The notes under the pieces: generated by a model
Database searches by the model: none
The model's input: only the letters and a program-made list of their open reading frames with translations
What the model was told of the DNA's origin: nothing
Shown here: one piece after another, positions 49,867 to 60,559 of the stretch
Layout of the letters: every line of letters begins with the position of its first letter
Numbering within the stretch: position 1 is the stretch's first letter
Translations under genes and position numbers: made by a program
NCBI GenBank assembly: GCA_030068145.1
Contig: JAPJBO010000328.1
Coordinates: 160,575 to 224,574 of the forward strand
DNA length: 64,000 nucleotides
Origin: Diplonema papillatum
Lineage: Eukaryota; Euglenozoa; Diplonemea; Diplonemida; Diplonemidae
Reading direction: 5' to 3'

Positions 49867-50460
49867 ACGGGCATTGGACAACTTCTTCGGCTTTTTTGAG
49901 GGGGTTTCGTGTAAAGTTTAGTGTTCGCCCGCTAAAACCCGATGGTCGGGAGTTTCTTATATGGTTGACACCTGGACGTTCGTGTGTTCGTGCCGAGATT
50001 TCCTGCAAACAGCAAGCGGGCTTACCTCAGTACCCCTAGAAAAATCCCAGTGCTTGACAGTGGTGTGGTGCAGCAAGTCTATCGCGAAGTTGCGCGTCGC
50101 GGCTTCCGTCGGCCGCCGCCATACGGGCATTGGACAACTTCTTCGGCTTTTTTGAGGGGTTTTCGTGTAAGGTTTAGTGTTCGCCCGCTAAAACCCGATG
50201 GTCGGGAATTTCTTATATGGTTGACACGTGGATGTTCGTGTGTTCGTGCCGAGGTTTCCGAGAACCCCCCTGCAAATAGCAAGCGGGCTTACCTCAGTAC
50301 CCCTAGAAAAATCCCAGTGCTTGACAGGGGGGTGTGGTGCAGCAAGACTATCGCGAAGTTGCGCGTCGCAGCTTCGCTCCCGCAGCCGTCGGCCGCCGCC
50401 ATACGGGCATTGGACGACTGCTCCTGGCTTTTTTCAGCGTTTTTCCGTGTGTAATGCTGG
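49803..50460. repeat. Tandem triplication of the WD40 gene 5' end
   Basis: A unit of about 267 bp holding the first 20 or so codons and the 5' flank of the WD40 gene starts at about 49803, 50070 and 50338 (CAGCAAGTCTATCGCGAAGT, ATACGGGCATTGGACAACTT). The outer copies have small deletions and their frames soon close. Only the copy joined to the gene body is functional as coding sequence. Confidence 0.85.
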
Positions 50461-51315
50461 TGTTCCCGCTACAAGCGGGATGGCCGGGAACTTCTCGGCG
50501 CCTGGACGAATTCGTGTGTTCGTGCGGCAGGGCCAGATTTTCGGAGACCCCCTCGTTTACCGGCGCTTGACCCGATCTGGGCATAAGTAGCATTCCACTG
50601 GCTACGCTGCGAAATGTTGTGGACTAACTGAGCCAGTGGACAGTCGGTTGGGCAGACAGGTGTACCCTGTTGCTCGTCGCGGTCCAATCCTCCACAGGCC
50701 CCGGATGGTGCAGTCGTCTCTGTTTGAAGGAAGGCCCTTGGTTGACCCTTGAAACGCTTCACGCGGGGACAGGGTTAACTATCCTGGAAAGCTGCACTTT
50801 CTTCGTGTAGTAGGGTGTCTTGTGAATGTTTTTTGTTAAACGCTTACGCCCGCCACTGAACCCAGATTCACCGGTGTTTCATGTGGGCTACAGCACATTT
50901 ACCTCCTTTGATCTATCGCAACTGGCAGTCTCCTCAAGCATTTCCTACAAATCGGGTGCTTATACAAAAAAACAGGGGTGATCGCATGCTCTTGCATCGG
51001 GCCGTACCGTTAACCGCAAAGTTGGCACTTCACCGCGCGGGCGCAGCATGCAAGAAGGCGCGGAAAGAAACGTAGCACCCGAGAGCGCCGGATTTTTGTA
51101 CTTTTTGTATTTCTCATGGCGAAACCGCACGTGCGGTTCTCTTCTACCATTTCTCCCGGAGCGAAGCATGGATCAGTACAAAGGGAGCAAAGGCACAACA
51201 AGAAACAGAACACTAAACTGCGGCCGGAGACAGCCGGCATCCCTCGGAACTGGATGGGAGCTCGGCTGCCAGAAAGGGGACAATGCAGATTCCGGAACAA
51301 CTAAAAGGGCGGGGT
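50460..51315. other. No gene recognised; one strong palindrome
   Basis: AACCGCACGTGCGGTT at about 51125-51140 is a perfect 16-bp palindrome. Otherwise nothing is supported. Confidence 0.45.
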
Positions 51316-51317
51316 TG

Positions 51318-51485
51318 CAAGAACGTGCTTGAAATAGATGCGTGCTCAACACCGTCCTGGTCCCTTCTGCGCCGTGTTTCGGTCGTTTCAGCACATAAGG
51401 CAGACCATCATCAACGCGGAACCTGAGTGTCTGCAGACAGGACAGCGGTGTGAGTCCGGGCGGCTGTTCGCAGACCACCCTGTGA
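51318..51485 (+). repeat. Dispersed repeat R1, copy 4 (5' part)
   Basis: TTGCAAGAACGTGCTTG, GTGTTTCGGTCGTTTCAGC, GACCATCATCAACGCGGAAC. It stops after the CGGGCGGCTGTTCG block. Confidence 0.65.
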
Positions 51486-51894
51486 ACCCTGTTTTGAGTG
51501 ATTTAACGCAGCACGCTGCCATCCGACACTTTTTGATATAGACAAGCAAACTTGTTACCATAAAAAAGGATGCGCCTGTGAGAACCTTCAAAACGGAGAG
51601 GAACGCGAAAAACGCGACTGGCGGCCCGTCCGCCCCTATCTCCTGGAGCTGCATCTCTGCGACACCATCCCGTGCGCGTTTCCTGCCGTGCGCGCAATTG
51701 CTACGTGGTCCGCCCGCATGCTGTTGTGCATACCACAGTGCACGTAGGATGTTTATACATGCTCTACAGGTGGTCCCAATACCGATACCACGGGTCTCTA
51801 GGCAGCAGACCTCCTGAGGACCACAATGGGGTCACCTATACACACAGTATGCACTCGCTGTGCAGTGCGTATGTATACACCATGGTGGGTGTAT

Positions 51895-52111
51895 CATGCA
51901 GGGTCAAAACCTTGTGTCTTTTTAAAACGCTCCCGCGGGACCGATGGACCCCAAAAAAAAAAAGTTTGGAAAAAAAAATTTGCTCAACTTCCTTAAAAAT
52001 TACTGCAGAGTTTGTTCCGAACTTTTAAAATTCAAAAAACCAACCCCAATTTTTTTCCGGAATTTCTTTTTTGGCCATTTCCAAAAAGACACAAGGTTTT
52101 GACCCTGCATG
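51895..52111. mobile_element. MITE M1, copy 3 (intact, 217 bp)
   Basis: Inverted ends CATGCAGGGTCAAAACCTTG and complement. GTAT lies on both outer sides (51891-51894, 52112-52115), taken as a 4-bp duplication. The interior is AT-rich, with TTGCTCAACTTCCTTAAAAA as in the other copies. Confidence 0.85.
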
Positions 52112-52114
52112 GTA

Positions 52115-52960
52115 TACAGTACCTACGGGTGTATGTGGTGACCACTTTCGCGGTGCGGGTCTCGGCCGCTGGTTCGATGACGAAGTCAAGCTGGTCATTT
52201 CCAGGTTGGGTGCTGTCTCCGCTTGCCTTCGCGGCGCGGTCTTCGTCGGCCGTTTTTGGCTTCACGTGCGCTTTCTCGTGCCGGGTACACACATATTCTC
52301 GTTCCGTGACGGTAAACGTTGCTGGTAGCCAGAGCCGAGTTCGGAATCAAAGAGCCGAGCTGACAAGAGGACAAGATCCCCACGCGATTCGTGATGCAAA
52401 GTATGAGAGCCAGCGCCCAACGTCAATGGCGCGACCCGGAAACAGGCACTTTCCGATGCGCAACTGCCAGCCTCCTCGAGTACTCCAAAGCAAAGCAGGT
52501 CACGCTATTGGTACGGTGCAGGGCATTAGCTTCCCATTCCAAATTCCGTCAGCTGACGGAATTTGGAAATCCGGGCGGCTCAAAAAATAAAGAAAAAAAG
52601 TGCAAAAAACGACCCTTCGATGAAAAAAGTCGTGGGGGTCCGGTGGAGGCGTGGGTTAGGCCGCTGTGCCAGGAAGCTGGCTGGCGATCAAGGGCTGGGC
52701 TGGCGGTCAGGGGCTGGGCATCGGTGGGTCGCCGCTGGGCATGGTGGGCTGGCTGGCAGAAGTGGGGCTGCCGCGGGAGCTGAGCCGAGTGAGGGAGTCG
52801 AGGCTCAGAAGCAGCCCGGAGTTGTTGACAGATTCTTTCTGAGTTGACACAAGTGCCCTCTGTGTAATCTCCGGTCTGCATCAACTCGTGCCAATGATTT
52901 ACCAACACACAGTATCTGAGTTGTGGAAGAATTTGAAATGGGCTGTTGACTTCAGGAATG
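52115..52960. other. No gene recognised; long palindrome at 52541
   Basis: Arms TTCCAAATTCCGTCAG and CTGACGGAATTTGGAA meet directly at about 52541-52572. A GGGCTGGGCTGGCGGTC-type imperfect repeat follows at 52690-52760. Confidence 0.5.
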
Positions 52961-52975
52961 TGCACCCGGGGGTGC

Positions 52976-53306
52976 TTGCAAGAACGTGCTTGGAATGGGT
53001 ATGTGCTCAACACCGCACTGGTCCCGTCCGCGCCGTGTTTCGGTCCTTTAAGCCACGGACACATAAGGCGGACCATCATCAGCGTGGAACCTGAGTGTCT
53101 GCAGACAGGACTGCGGTGTGAGTCTGGTTTGTCAGGCGGCTGTTCGTAGCTCGTCACAGCCAGGACCCGTGCTACTAGAGCACAGGCGAATCAAGGCTCC
53201 TACAACCGTGTCTGAGCAATCAGTTAAAAAACTCAGGGCACTCGCCCTGATTGTGACTGCGACTCGCTAGGCAGCACTGACTTGTCTTCTTTTTACGGTG
53301 GCAATC
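52976..53306 (+). mobile_element. R1 SINE-like repeat, copy 5, with 15-bp target duplication
   Basis: The R1 body (TTGCAAGAACGTGCTTGG to TTTTTACGGTGGCAATC) is bounded by the perfect direct repeat TGCACCCGGGGGTGC at 52961-52975 and 53307-53321. A 15-bp duplication around a roughly 330-bp unit is typical of LINE-mobilised SINEs. Confidence 0.75.
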
Positions 53307-53321
53307 TGCACCCGGGGGTGC

Positions 53322-53599
53322 GGGGCGAGGGTCACACAGGTGGCAAACAGTGCCACCAGTACGTTGGTCGTATGTTTAACGCGACAAACGGACTGAGAAG
53401 TGCAAACTCTTTCTCCACCTGAATGTACCATACCGTTTGCCGGGGGGCGGAGCCCCCCGGACCCCCCCTTTTGGAAGGTTCGGGTGGCCCAAACAAAGGC
53501 TTCTCGGCTTCAGAGCGGGAAAAGCAAACTGGCTATTGAGACGGAATTTGGAAAACTGAGGCAAAATGAAGCTAATAGCCTGGTACGGTGCCTATTTAA
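53322..53599. other. No gene recognised
   Basis: Contains GCCGGGGGGCGGAGCCCCCCG at about 53439, a GC-rich hairpin. No ORF supported. TTAA at 53596-53599 is the left target site of the piggyBac element. Confidence 0.5.
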
Positions 53600-53633
53600 C
53601 CCCTTACGGACGGGAGACATAATATCCCTGGTA

Positions 53634-55233
53634 CGATGCCAAAAGGGGGGGGGGGGGTTTGGGCGGAAAAATCCCCGCATAGTTCACCAGGGTCTGACGG
53701 GTACTGAGGCCCCATACCCTTCCTAAAACATCATTCTGCGTTCAAATACGCCCTCAGAAGCCTCCGGAGAGCCTTCTATGATGTCCCAAATGCGATTTTG
53801 TGGGTTTTTAGGGGGTCCCCCCGCCTGCTGGCCGTAAACCACCATAGAAGACACATACGCAACCTGATGCTGGGTCGCTTCTCTGTGCAAGATCCCAGCC
53901 CAAACACACGTTTTCGGCGTTCTCTAGCACTCTCCAGGTGCATTCGACCCTCGGGCTTCGTGGTTTCTTTCACTCACAGGTGTTCCGGGACGTGCAAAGA
54001 TAAGGAGAATGGCCCCCTGCATTGGGGACAGACCGAACTACGCCCTGCCTGTCTATACAGGCTTTGGGGTCAACCTGCACCGGCTTTGGCGCCACATCCA
54101 CCGTTTCGGGCTTCGTTTGTGCTGCTTTGGAGTCCATTAAGAACTCTGGTCTGATTTGCGGGACGCTTTCCTCGGTTTTGGCGCCCACTTTCACTGTTCT
54201 AAGGCCTGTTCAGGCTTCTACCTGCATCATGTTATGCTATTCTGGTGATTCTGCAAGGCTTGGTGAACGAAGTAGGACAAGCGTTAAGTAACAGGCGATC
54301 ATCAGCCGTTCTCAAGCGGTTGACTACGACGCGTTCACTTCATGATTTTGAAGCAGGCTTCACCGCTTTCAGGGCAGGCTTTCAGAGCTTTCCTGGCAAT
54401 GTCTTCCCTTCTGGCATCTTTCTCACCCATGGCTGCAAAGTGCTTCTCGCTGGATGTCTTTGCACAGGCGGCACATGACCCGAGGGATGTGTGGCAAGCT
54501 CCTGTGCAGTGAGCTTGGTCAGACAAACTGTGTGGCGCACACACCTGCCATGGTCGGCAGTATCACCTGGGCCACAGTTTGAGTCCTGTTCCGAGACCCG
54601 CTCACGGTGAAGTGGCGCCTACTGGGTCGCTTCCTCTCCAGCTTCGGCGCAAAGTCTTCACCACTGGATGCACTTTGAACGGTGAAGTGGGCACCAAAAC
54701 CGAGCAAAGCGTCCCGCAAATCAGACTAGAGTTCTTAGTGGATCCCAAAGCAGCACAAACGAGACCAAAACGGTGCACATGGCGCCAAGGCGGCGCAATT
54801 CGACCCCAAAGCCTGTATAGACAGGCAGGGCGTGGTACGGTCTGTAGGGTCCATTCGCCTTGTTTTTGCACACCCCGGAACACCTGTAAGCGAGATAATT
54901 TATGAAGTCCGAGGGTCGAATGCACCTGGAGAATGATAGAGAACGCCGAAAACGTGTGTTTAGGCCGAGATTTTGCTCCGAGGAGCGACCCAGCATCAGG
55001 TTGCATATGTGTCTTCTATGGCGGTTTACGGCCAGCAGACGGGGGGACCCCCTAAAAACCCACAAAAATTGCATTTGGGACATCATAGAAGGCTCTCCGG
55101 AGGCTTCTGAGGGCGTATTTGAACGCAGAATGATGTTTTAGGAAGGGTATGGGGCCTCAGTACCCGTCAGACCCTGGTGAACTATGCGGGGATTTTTCCG
55201 CCCAAACCCCCCCCCCCCCCTTTTGGCATCGAC
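53634..55233. repeat. Foldback: two ~560-bp inverted arms
   Basis: The left arm, 53634 to about 54195, and right arm, about 54675 to 55233, are inverted copies: CGATGCCAAAAGG at the tips, TAGTTCACCAGGGTCTGACG, GCCTCCGGAGAGCCTTCTAT, AAATCAGACTAGAGTTCTTA. The central part is about 480 bp and mostly unique. The arms differ by scattered substitutions and small indels, so they are not a fresh palindrome. Confidence 0.85.
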
Positions 55234-55309
55234 TCATATATATATATATGTCGAAAAATCAAAAAAGGTTGCGGAGATCATCTCGCCTATGAAGACACAA
55301 CGAAAGTGA

Positions 55310-55620
55310 TCCATGTTTGCTTCTTTGGAAAGATACGTCACAAATCTTTCAAATGCACCCTTCATCGGACAAAACTGCTGCCCGAGCTGCCAAGCGGATG
55401 CCTCTGCAAAACTTGGGGGCTGGCCAGAAATTGGGGGTTTTCGAGTTCTTGCCTGTGCCCATTACAGAACCCAAGCTCTGGCACGTGCCAGGGACCCAAG
55501 CCACACCCAGCCAGTGCATGTTGGTCAAAGTGGTCGATGTTTGCTTCTTTGGAAAGATACGTCACAGATCTTTCAAATGCGCCCTTCATCTGACAAAACT
55601 GTTGCCCGAGTGACGAACAG
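55310..55620. repeat. Direct duplication with 237-bp spacing
   Basis: TTTGCTTCTTTGGAAAGATA, CGTCACA.ATCTTTCAAATGC and CAAAACTG.TGCCCGAG occur at 55316-55390 and 55548-55612. Confidence 0.75.
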
Positions 55621-55769
55621 ATGCCACCGCGAAACCTGGGACCCAGCCAGCATGGGACAGTAGCAAAAGACGGGGGTGAAAGCTCAAAGGCGGACAAGGA
55701 AAAACGGGCATGCGAAGAGATGATCATTTGATTTGGTGCAGCGACGGGAAGAAAGGGTCTCTGATTCCA

Positions 55770-56903
55770 CTACTTCTTTGCAACTTTGCTGATTCTGTGG
55801 CCAGCCGACAGTGTACGATCCCTCCCTCTCTTGAAGTGCCGGCCGTTGGGGTCCTTCAAACGGTCAACGGTGCCTTGCATGGTTGGGTCATCGAAGAGAT
55901 GTTGCGCCATGGTGTGGTACCTTCCGAAACACGGCACAGGGCAAAGAGGGACATCACACTGCTCGCATTTGTAAAGCGCACCTTTGCGCTGCACGTGGCA
56001 TATGCACCGTCGCTGCTGATCCAGCTTGACGAGGTTGTGAAATAGCCCGTTCAACCTGTGATCAACGCCGTGCTTCTGCTTTTCTGTCTTGCGAGCAGAT
56101 TGGGGCGAAGGTGAGGGTGGCGGTATCGTTTTTTTGGAAGGGGGTCCCGTCTCTGTAGAGCACTCTGTTGGGCAGTCCTTTTCGGCGGAAAGGAGCTCCA
56201 TCACCAGCTTGCGCTTGAAATCGGGAAGTGAAGGTGTTCTTCCTTTCTTGTCAGTGCTCAGCATTTTCCACACGATGTAGGCATTCACAGTGGAGACCTC
56301 GACTAAGTAGAAAAAAAGTTTGAGGTACCAACGCCGGCCCTTCATGAGTCGCCCGCAACTCGCCATGAGCTGATCGCCCAGGTCGACGCCGCCCATGTAC
56401 GTGTTGTACGAGCTGACGATATCCGGCTTCTCCACCTTGCGTGTCTCCTTGTTGGAGATTTTGCGCTCCACTGTGGTAGTGGTTTCCCCAACAGGAAGCG
56501 TGGACAGCATTTTCACAGGGCGCTTGTCGTGCCACTCGACGTAGGTCACGTTCCCTGCCTGACGAAAAAAGACGTCCCCTGGCTGAGGCTCTTTCGCCTT
56601 TTGTTCTTTGCTCTTGCGTCCTCTTTTCTTCTCTACTTGGTGCAAGACTGGAAGCCCCTTCCGGTTGGATCTGACCGTTCCGCATGCGTGAAGCCCCAAC
56701 GAAAAAGACGGTTCATCAAGGGGACACTGGTGTAGTAGTTATCGAAATAGAGCCAATGTCCGCGTTGTGCGTACCAGCATCATCGTCATCACCTGAAGCT
56801 CTTCCGGGTTCAAGGAATCATCCGATTCACTTGTGTCCGACGCGGAGGAGGTGTCTGGCTCCTCCGACATGTCTTCGGCAAAGCGCACACTCTTCTTCAC
56901 CAT
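55770..56903 (-). pseudogene. piggyBac transposase, broken
   Basis: The N-terminus starts at the ATG at 56903 (MVKKSVRFAEDMSEEPDTSS). The sequence then jumps, out of frame, into WLYFDNYYTSVPLMNRLFRW, which is the second catalytic Asp region. The several hundred residues between, including the first catalytic Asp, are missing. A further frame change follows at LFRWG, after which an open run of about 309 codons continues: ACGTVRSNRKGLP, VEWHDKRPVKMLST, SSYNTYMGGVDLGDQLMASC (third Asp region), RRWYLKLFFYLVEVSTVNAY, and a C-terminal Cys/His zinc module (CICHVQRKGALYKCEQCDVP, LCPVPCFGRYH). Family identity is clear. The gene is inactive because of a deletion and two frame breaks. Confidence 0.85.
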
Positions 56904-57287
56904 TTTTAGTAGTTCTGTTCATCAATTGTGTTTTGGCCTGAATATTTTTGTTTGTAGGGGTTTTTCGGTTATTTTTGGACAACAATTCTAGGTGTTGTTC
57001 GGATATTTTGTGCTGGTTTTTCCGACCAGGTGTCTCCTGTGACCATGTGTCTCCTGTGTCACTCTGCATGTGTACGCGTTCATTTCTGAGGTGCGCATTT
57101 GAAAGATCGGCTGCGAAATCATTAAAATGCACCCCTAGGCCCCCATTCTCTCCGTTTGCGACCCATTTTTGACTGCGGCCCGAAGTTCCCGAAAAAGTAC
57201 ATTTTCCCAAAATTAACCCCCCCCCCCCTCCGTCCGTAAGGGGTTAAAAAAAAAAGTGGACAGCAGTCAATATTTGATTTCTGCATG

Positions 57288-57467
57288 CAAAAAAGACAGG
57301 CGCTTTCGTTTTGTTTGTGCCGGCCGGTTTGATCGTTTTCCACTTGTACTTACCCTGTGTCGCTCGGGTAAGGAATTCTGATCAACCGCCAAAACACGCT
57401 GTCTACGTCTTTTTAGCCTGCACAATACATTGAAGGGCAACCCACAAGATTGTTAGTACTAAAACAA
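57288..57467 (+). repeat. Dispersed repeat R4, copy 4
   Basis: AAAAGACAGGCGCTTTCGTT to GCAAGATTG-type end (CCACAAGATTGTTAGTACTA). It begins about 40 bp outside the piggyBac element. Confidence 0.7.
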
Positions 57468-57800
57468 GGCCTAATGATGCCTACGCATATGAAGGTTGAA
57501 CCCATGGCCAACGTTGGCAACTTTCGTGCTTTTTTGGAACGCAACTTTGACATAAATACGAGAATGCAGCTCTTGTGTTGCCCAGTTTGAGCCCACCTTG
57601 TATCGCGGGTATTGGGACATGTGGCCGTCTGGGCCCACCTCCAAGGTGACATTGATGGGTAGACTACCATTACCAGACGAGCCCAAAGACGTGGACTTTT
57701 CGGTCGCCGAACCACTATACTGGCTGATATAGTTCGCTGGCAAGTGGCCGCAACTCTGACCGGACAGTTTCTTTGGCTAAAAGGCTTGCGGGAGCAATTT
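57468..57800 (-). other. Possible coding trace, not resolved
   Basis: A minus-strand frame at 57471-57743 reads NYISQYSGSATEKSTSLGSS and VTLEVGPDGHMSQYPRYKVG, which looks protein-like, but no splice sites, ATG or family could be assigned. Confidence 0.3.
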
Positions 57801-57803
57801 TTT

Positions 57804-58130
57804 GCGACCAAGGCTTGCCTAAAGGGGGACCTCAGCGTACAGCGAAGTGAAGCACAGCGGTGTGGAAGCTGGCCCCAGGGCTGTCGCGACCAAGGCTTGC
57901 CTAAAGGGGGCCTTCAGCATGCAGCGAAGTGGGGCATAGCGGTGTGGAAGCTGGCCCCAGGGCTGCTGCGACCAAGGCTTGCCTAAAGGGGGCCTTCAGC
58001 ATGCAGCAAAGCGGGGCATAGCGGTGTGGAAGCTGGCCCCAGGGCTGCTGCGACCAAGGCTTGCCTAAAGGGGGCCTTCAGCATGCAGCAAAGCGGGGCA
58101 TAGCGGTGTGGAAGCTGGCCCGGGGCTGGG
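57804..58130. repeat. 82-bp tandem repeat (4 units)
   Basis: Starts at 57804, 57886, 57968 and 58050. Core GCGACCAAGGCTTGCCTAAA and GCGGTGTGGAAGCTGGCCCC. Confidence 0.9.
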
Positions 58131-58238
58131 CAGCCCTGCGGGGCCGAGGCTCTCCGGGGCTGGGAGTGGATCTACTGGAACAACAGGGGGGGGGCACAGA
58201 GGAGGAGGGTATTTCCTGTTTTCTGTCACTTACACCTA

Positions 58239-58499
58239 CACTCCAGTCTGTAATTAATCAATTTCTAATTCGTGAAGACTGCCAAATCCGTGAAAAAAAA
58301 ATAATTATTTCCTTCACGAAACAGAAATTCACAAAATTCAGCTTCAGGATTTACAGGGCCCGTCCCTCCGACCTCTTTGCGCTAGCAGGTGTCAGGCAGC
58401 AGACTCCAGCAAAAATAAATACACAAATCCCAAAAGCACCCTCTCTTCACAAAATACAATTCCACAAGAATATTACTTGATTTATTACGGACTGGAGTG
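58239..58499. mobile_element. TA-flanked MITE, 261 bp
   Basis: Ends CACTCCAGTCTGTAATTAAT and ATTACGGACTGGAGTG (one mismatch), each next to TA. No ORF. Confidence 0.7.
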
Positions 58500-58507
58500 T
58501 ATATATA

Positions 58508-58770
58508 CCGTAATTGGAATAATGTTGAACTGGAACGGGCAAATGACAGACGGACACCCGGGGGGTGTCCCAGGTGGTCACCTGTGTGACTGCACCAGTG
58601 GTGGTCCTGCCGCCTCCTATGACAGCAGCATCTAGGGGTCGAGCTGAGTATTGAGCACCCCAAGGCGCGGAAAGTACGCAAAGTTGCAAACTCCGGGGAA
58701 AAAAAGCCGAACCCAAAAATGGGGCTAGGTGTCCCAGGTTTTACCCGGTTCAACATTAATCCAATTACGG
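58508..58770. mobile_element. TA-flanked MITE, 263 bp
   Basis: Ends CCGTAATTGGAATAATGTTG and the complement on the right (CAACATTAATCCAATTACGG), flanked by TA. It begins 8 bp after the preceding MITE. The two have nearly equal length but different ends. Confidence 0.8.
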
Positions 58771-58774
58771 TATA

Positions 58775-59500
58775 TTCGTACGTATTTTCACGGTTCGCAT
58801 TGGCTTGCCGCGGAGACCCGAGCTCACGGGTTCTTTAGAGTAGAGAGCATTCCTGCCGATTCGGAGCAATAGGTGGTTGCGCGCGTGGGGTGAATTCCCA
58901 CTCCGCTGTGAAACCTGGGGGGGGCTGAGTCACGTAGACTTGCACATGGAAGGTGGCCGGCTGGCACCCACCGTCCACAGAGCCCCGAACCTTATGCGAC
59001 GTACCGCGGTGTGATGAAAACTCATAACAGGTGAATGCGCTTGTGTAGAAACATTCTTCTTGCATCAGTAGGTGGCGGCAGTCCAGGCGTCGAATCATTC
59101 TTTTTGCGCCAGCTGACGGGTGTCAAAGCATTGGTCTTACATGAGTTGATAGTGCTAAACCATGCTGTCTCAGCTGTTGGCGTCGAACCAGTCTGCGTGC
59201 ACCAGCTGATGGTAACAAACCATTCTGCTTGTATCAGCTGATGGTGTCGAACCATTCTTGCGTGAAGTCATCGAGATCACGGATGTCGAACGACTGAGTG
59301 AAGTGGTGGTGCTAATTCGCCAGTTCGCTCGCGAGTTTGGCCAAGCCACGCTTGGCCCCTTGCGGGCGCTTGGAAAAGCACAACTACTAATGTTTAGTAC
59401 CGACAATGTATTGTGGGCCCCATGCGGACGGAGGGCGAACTCGACAGTTTTACGTCTCCATAACGGGAAACCTGCACGGTGTGCTCCAGCATCGGTTGGG
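58775..59500. other. No gene recognised
   Basis: Contains a loose repeat of CAGCTGATGGTGTCGAACCA / CAGTAGGTGGCGGCAGTCCA-type motifs at 59060-59260. No coding support. Confidence 0.4.
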
Positions 59501-59519
59501 GGAGTGAAACTGTGCGGTC

Positions 59520-59625
59520 GATTTTGCGGGTGTGCCACACCCGCAAATCCAGTGCGAAATCCAGTGTGACACCCGCAAATCCAGTGTGAAATCCAGTGTG
59601 ACACCCGCAAATCCAGTGTAAATAC
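59520..59625. repeat. 32-bp tandem repeat
   Basis: About 2.5 units of ACCCGCAAATCCAGTGTGAA plus ATCCAGTGTGAC. Confidence 0.8.
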
Positions 59626-60044
59626 CAGCCACTCCATTGGGAACTGAGCTCTAGCCATTGGGGAGTAAGCTGTCTTCGACAGCGCTCCTTCAGCGGGTGC
59701 TGGAGCACACCGTGTGGTGCTCCTTGGAGAGGTATTGTAGCACATCTTCGGCAGCAAATGTTGATATTTTTTGACGTGTCTTCGCTCTAGAAGCTTGGGT
59801 CCTGACTTTTCGACATGAATGTATGTCTCCCGTACGTAAAGGGTTGACACAAAAACGCAAGAACCTTGCTGCCGCTGTCACCCAATATGTGCAGAAGGCG
59901 GTAGATGAGTGAGCTGATGCCTCTCATCTCACCTTTAAAATACGGCTGAGTCACGCATGCTCTTGACGGACGAAAGCGGCCGACATTGTGCGCGTGCGTT
60001 ACAGTCGTTGGGTGTGCTGACAAGGGGTTGCATCGGACACTCGC

Positions 60045-60202
60045 CAGTTTTGTTTGTGCGTGTCGGGTGATCGGTTTCCCACTTGTATTTACCCTGTGTA
60101 TATTCAGGTATGGAATTCTGATCAACCCCAAAACACGCCGCCTACGTCTTTTTAGCCTGCACAATACATTGAAGGGCAACCCGCAAGATTGTTAGTACTA
60201 AA
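60045..60202 (+). repeat. Dispersed repeat R4, copy 5
   Basis: GTTTGTGCGTGTCGGGTGAT to GCAAGATTGTTAGTACTAAA. Confidence 0.7.
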
Positions 60203-60559
60203 AATGTGGGTCATACCTTGACGATTTCGAAGACCTTCGAGATCTCGCTTTTCCACCGTGTTGTCTCCATCGCCCTCTTTGGCGGTGCCATCTGCGGGCT
60301 GTAGTAGAGAAAGACAAGAGGCGTCTTGAGGCGTCCATCGGGGTTGATCTTGTTGTAGCTGCGTGTTGAGGGCAAGATGGTTCTCGATCGGTATGCAAGT
60401 AGCTGGAGTGGAAATCCTAGTTCGAGACTAGAGGTTTGCTATTAGCCCTGTCGAGCCATCCCCGGGTCCGCGGGCGAAGCCCGGCAGCACTTTTTTGCAG
60501 TTTTCTTTTATAGTGTTTTTTGGGCCCCTGTCTCCGTAGGCTTTTTCTTCGCTCGAAAT

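Larger units (their letters stand above)
53600..57243 (-). mobile_element. piggyBac-type element, 3.64 kb
   Basis: Perfect 14-bp inverted ends CCCCTTACGGACGG (53600-53613; 57230-57243), flanked on both sides by TTAA (53596-53599, 57244-57247). TTAA targeting is the piggyBac hallmark. It contains a broken piggyBac transposase (55770-56903) and a 1.6-kb foldback (53634-55233). This copy can no longer make a working transposase. Confidence 0.9.

Noticed and set aside
47504-49921. 805-codon plus-strand ORF opposite the WD40 gene
   Set aside because: GC-rich antisense shadow. The minus strand has clear WD40 blades and the plus strand has no recognisable domain.
51110-51160. Group II intron-like motif around AACCGCACGTGCGGTT
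   Set aside because: Only a palindrome; no domain V, no maturase, nothing else intron-like nearby.
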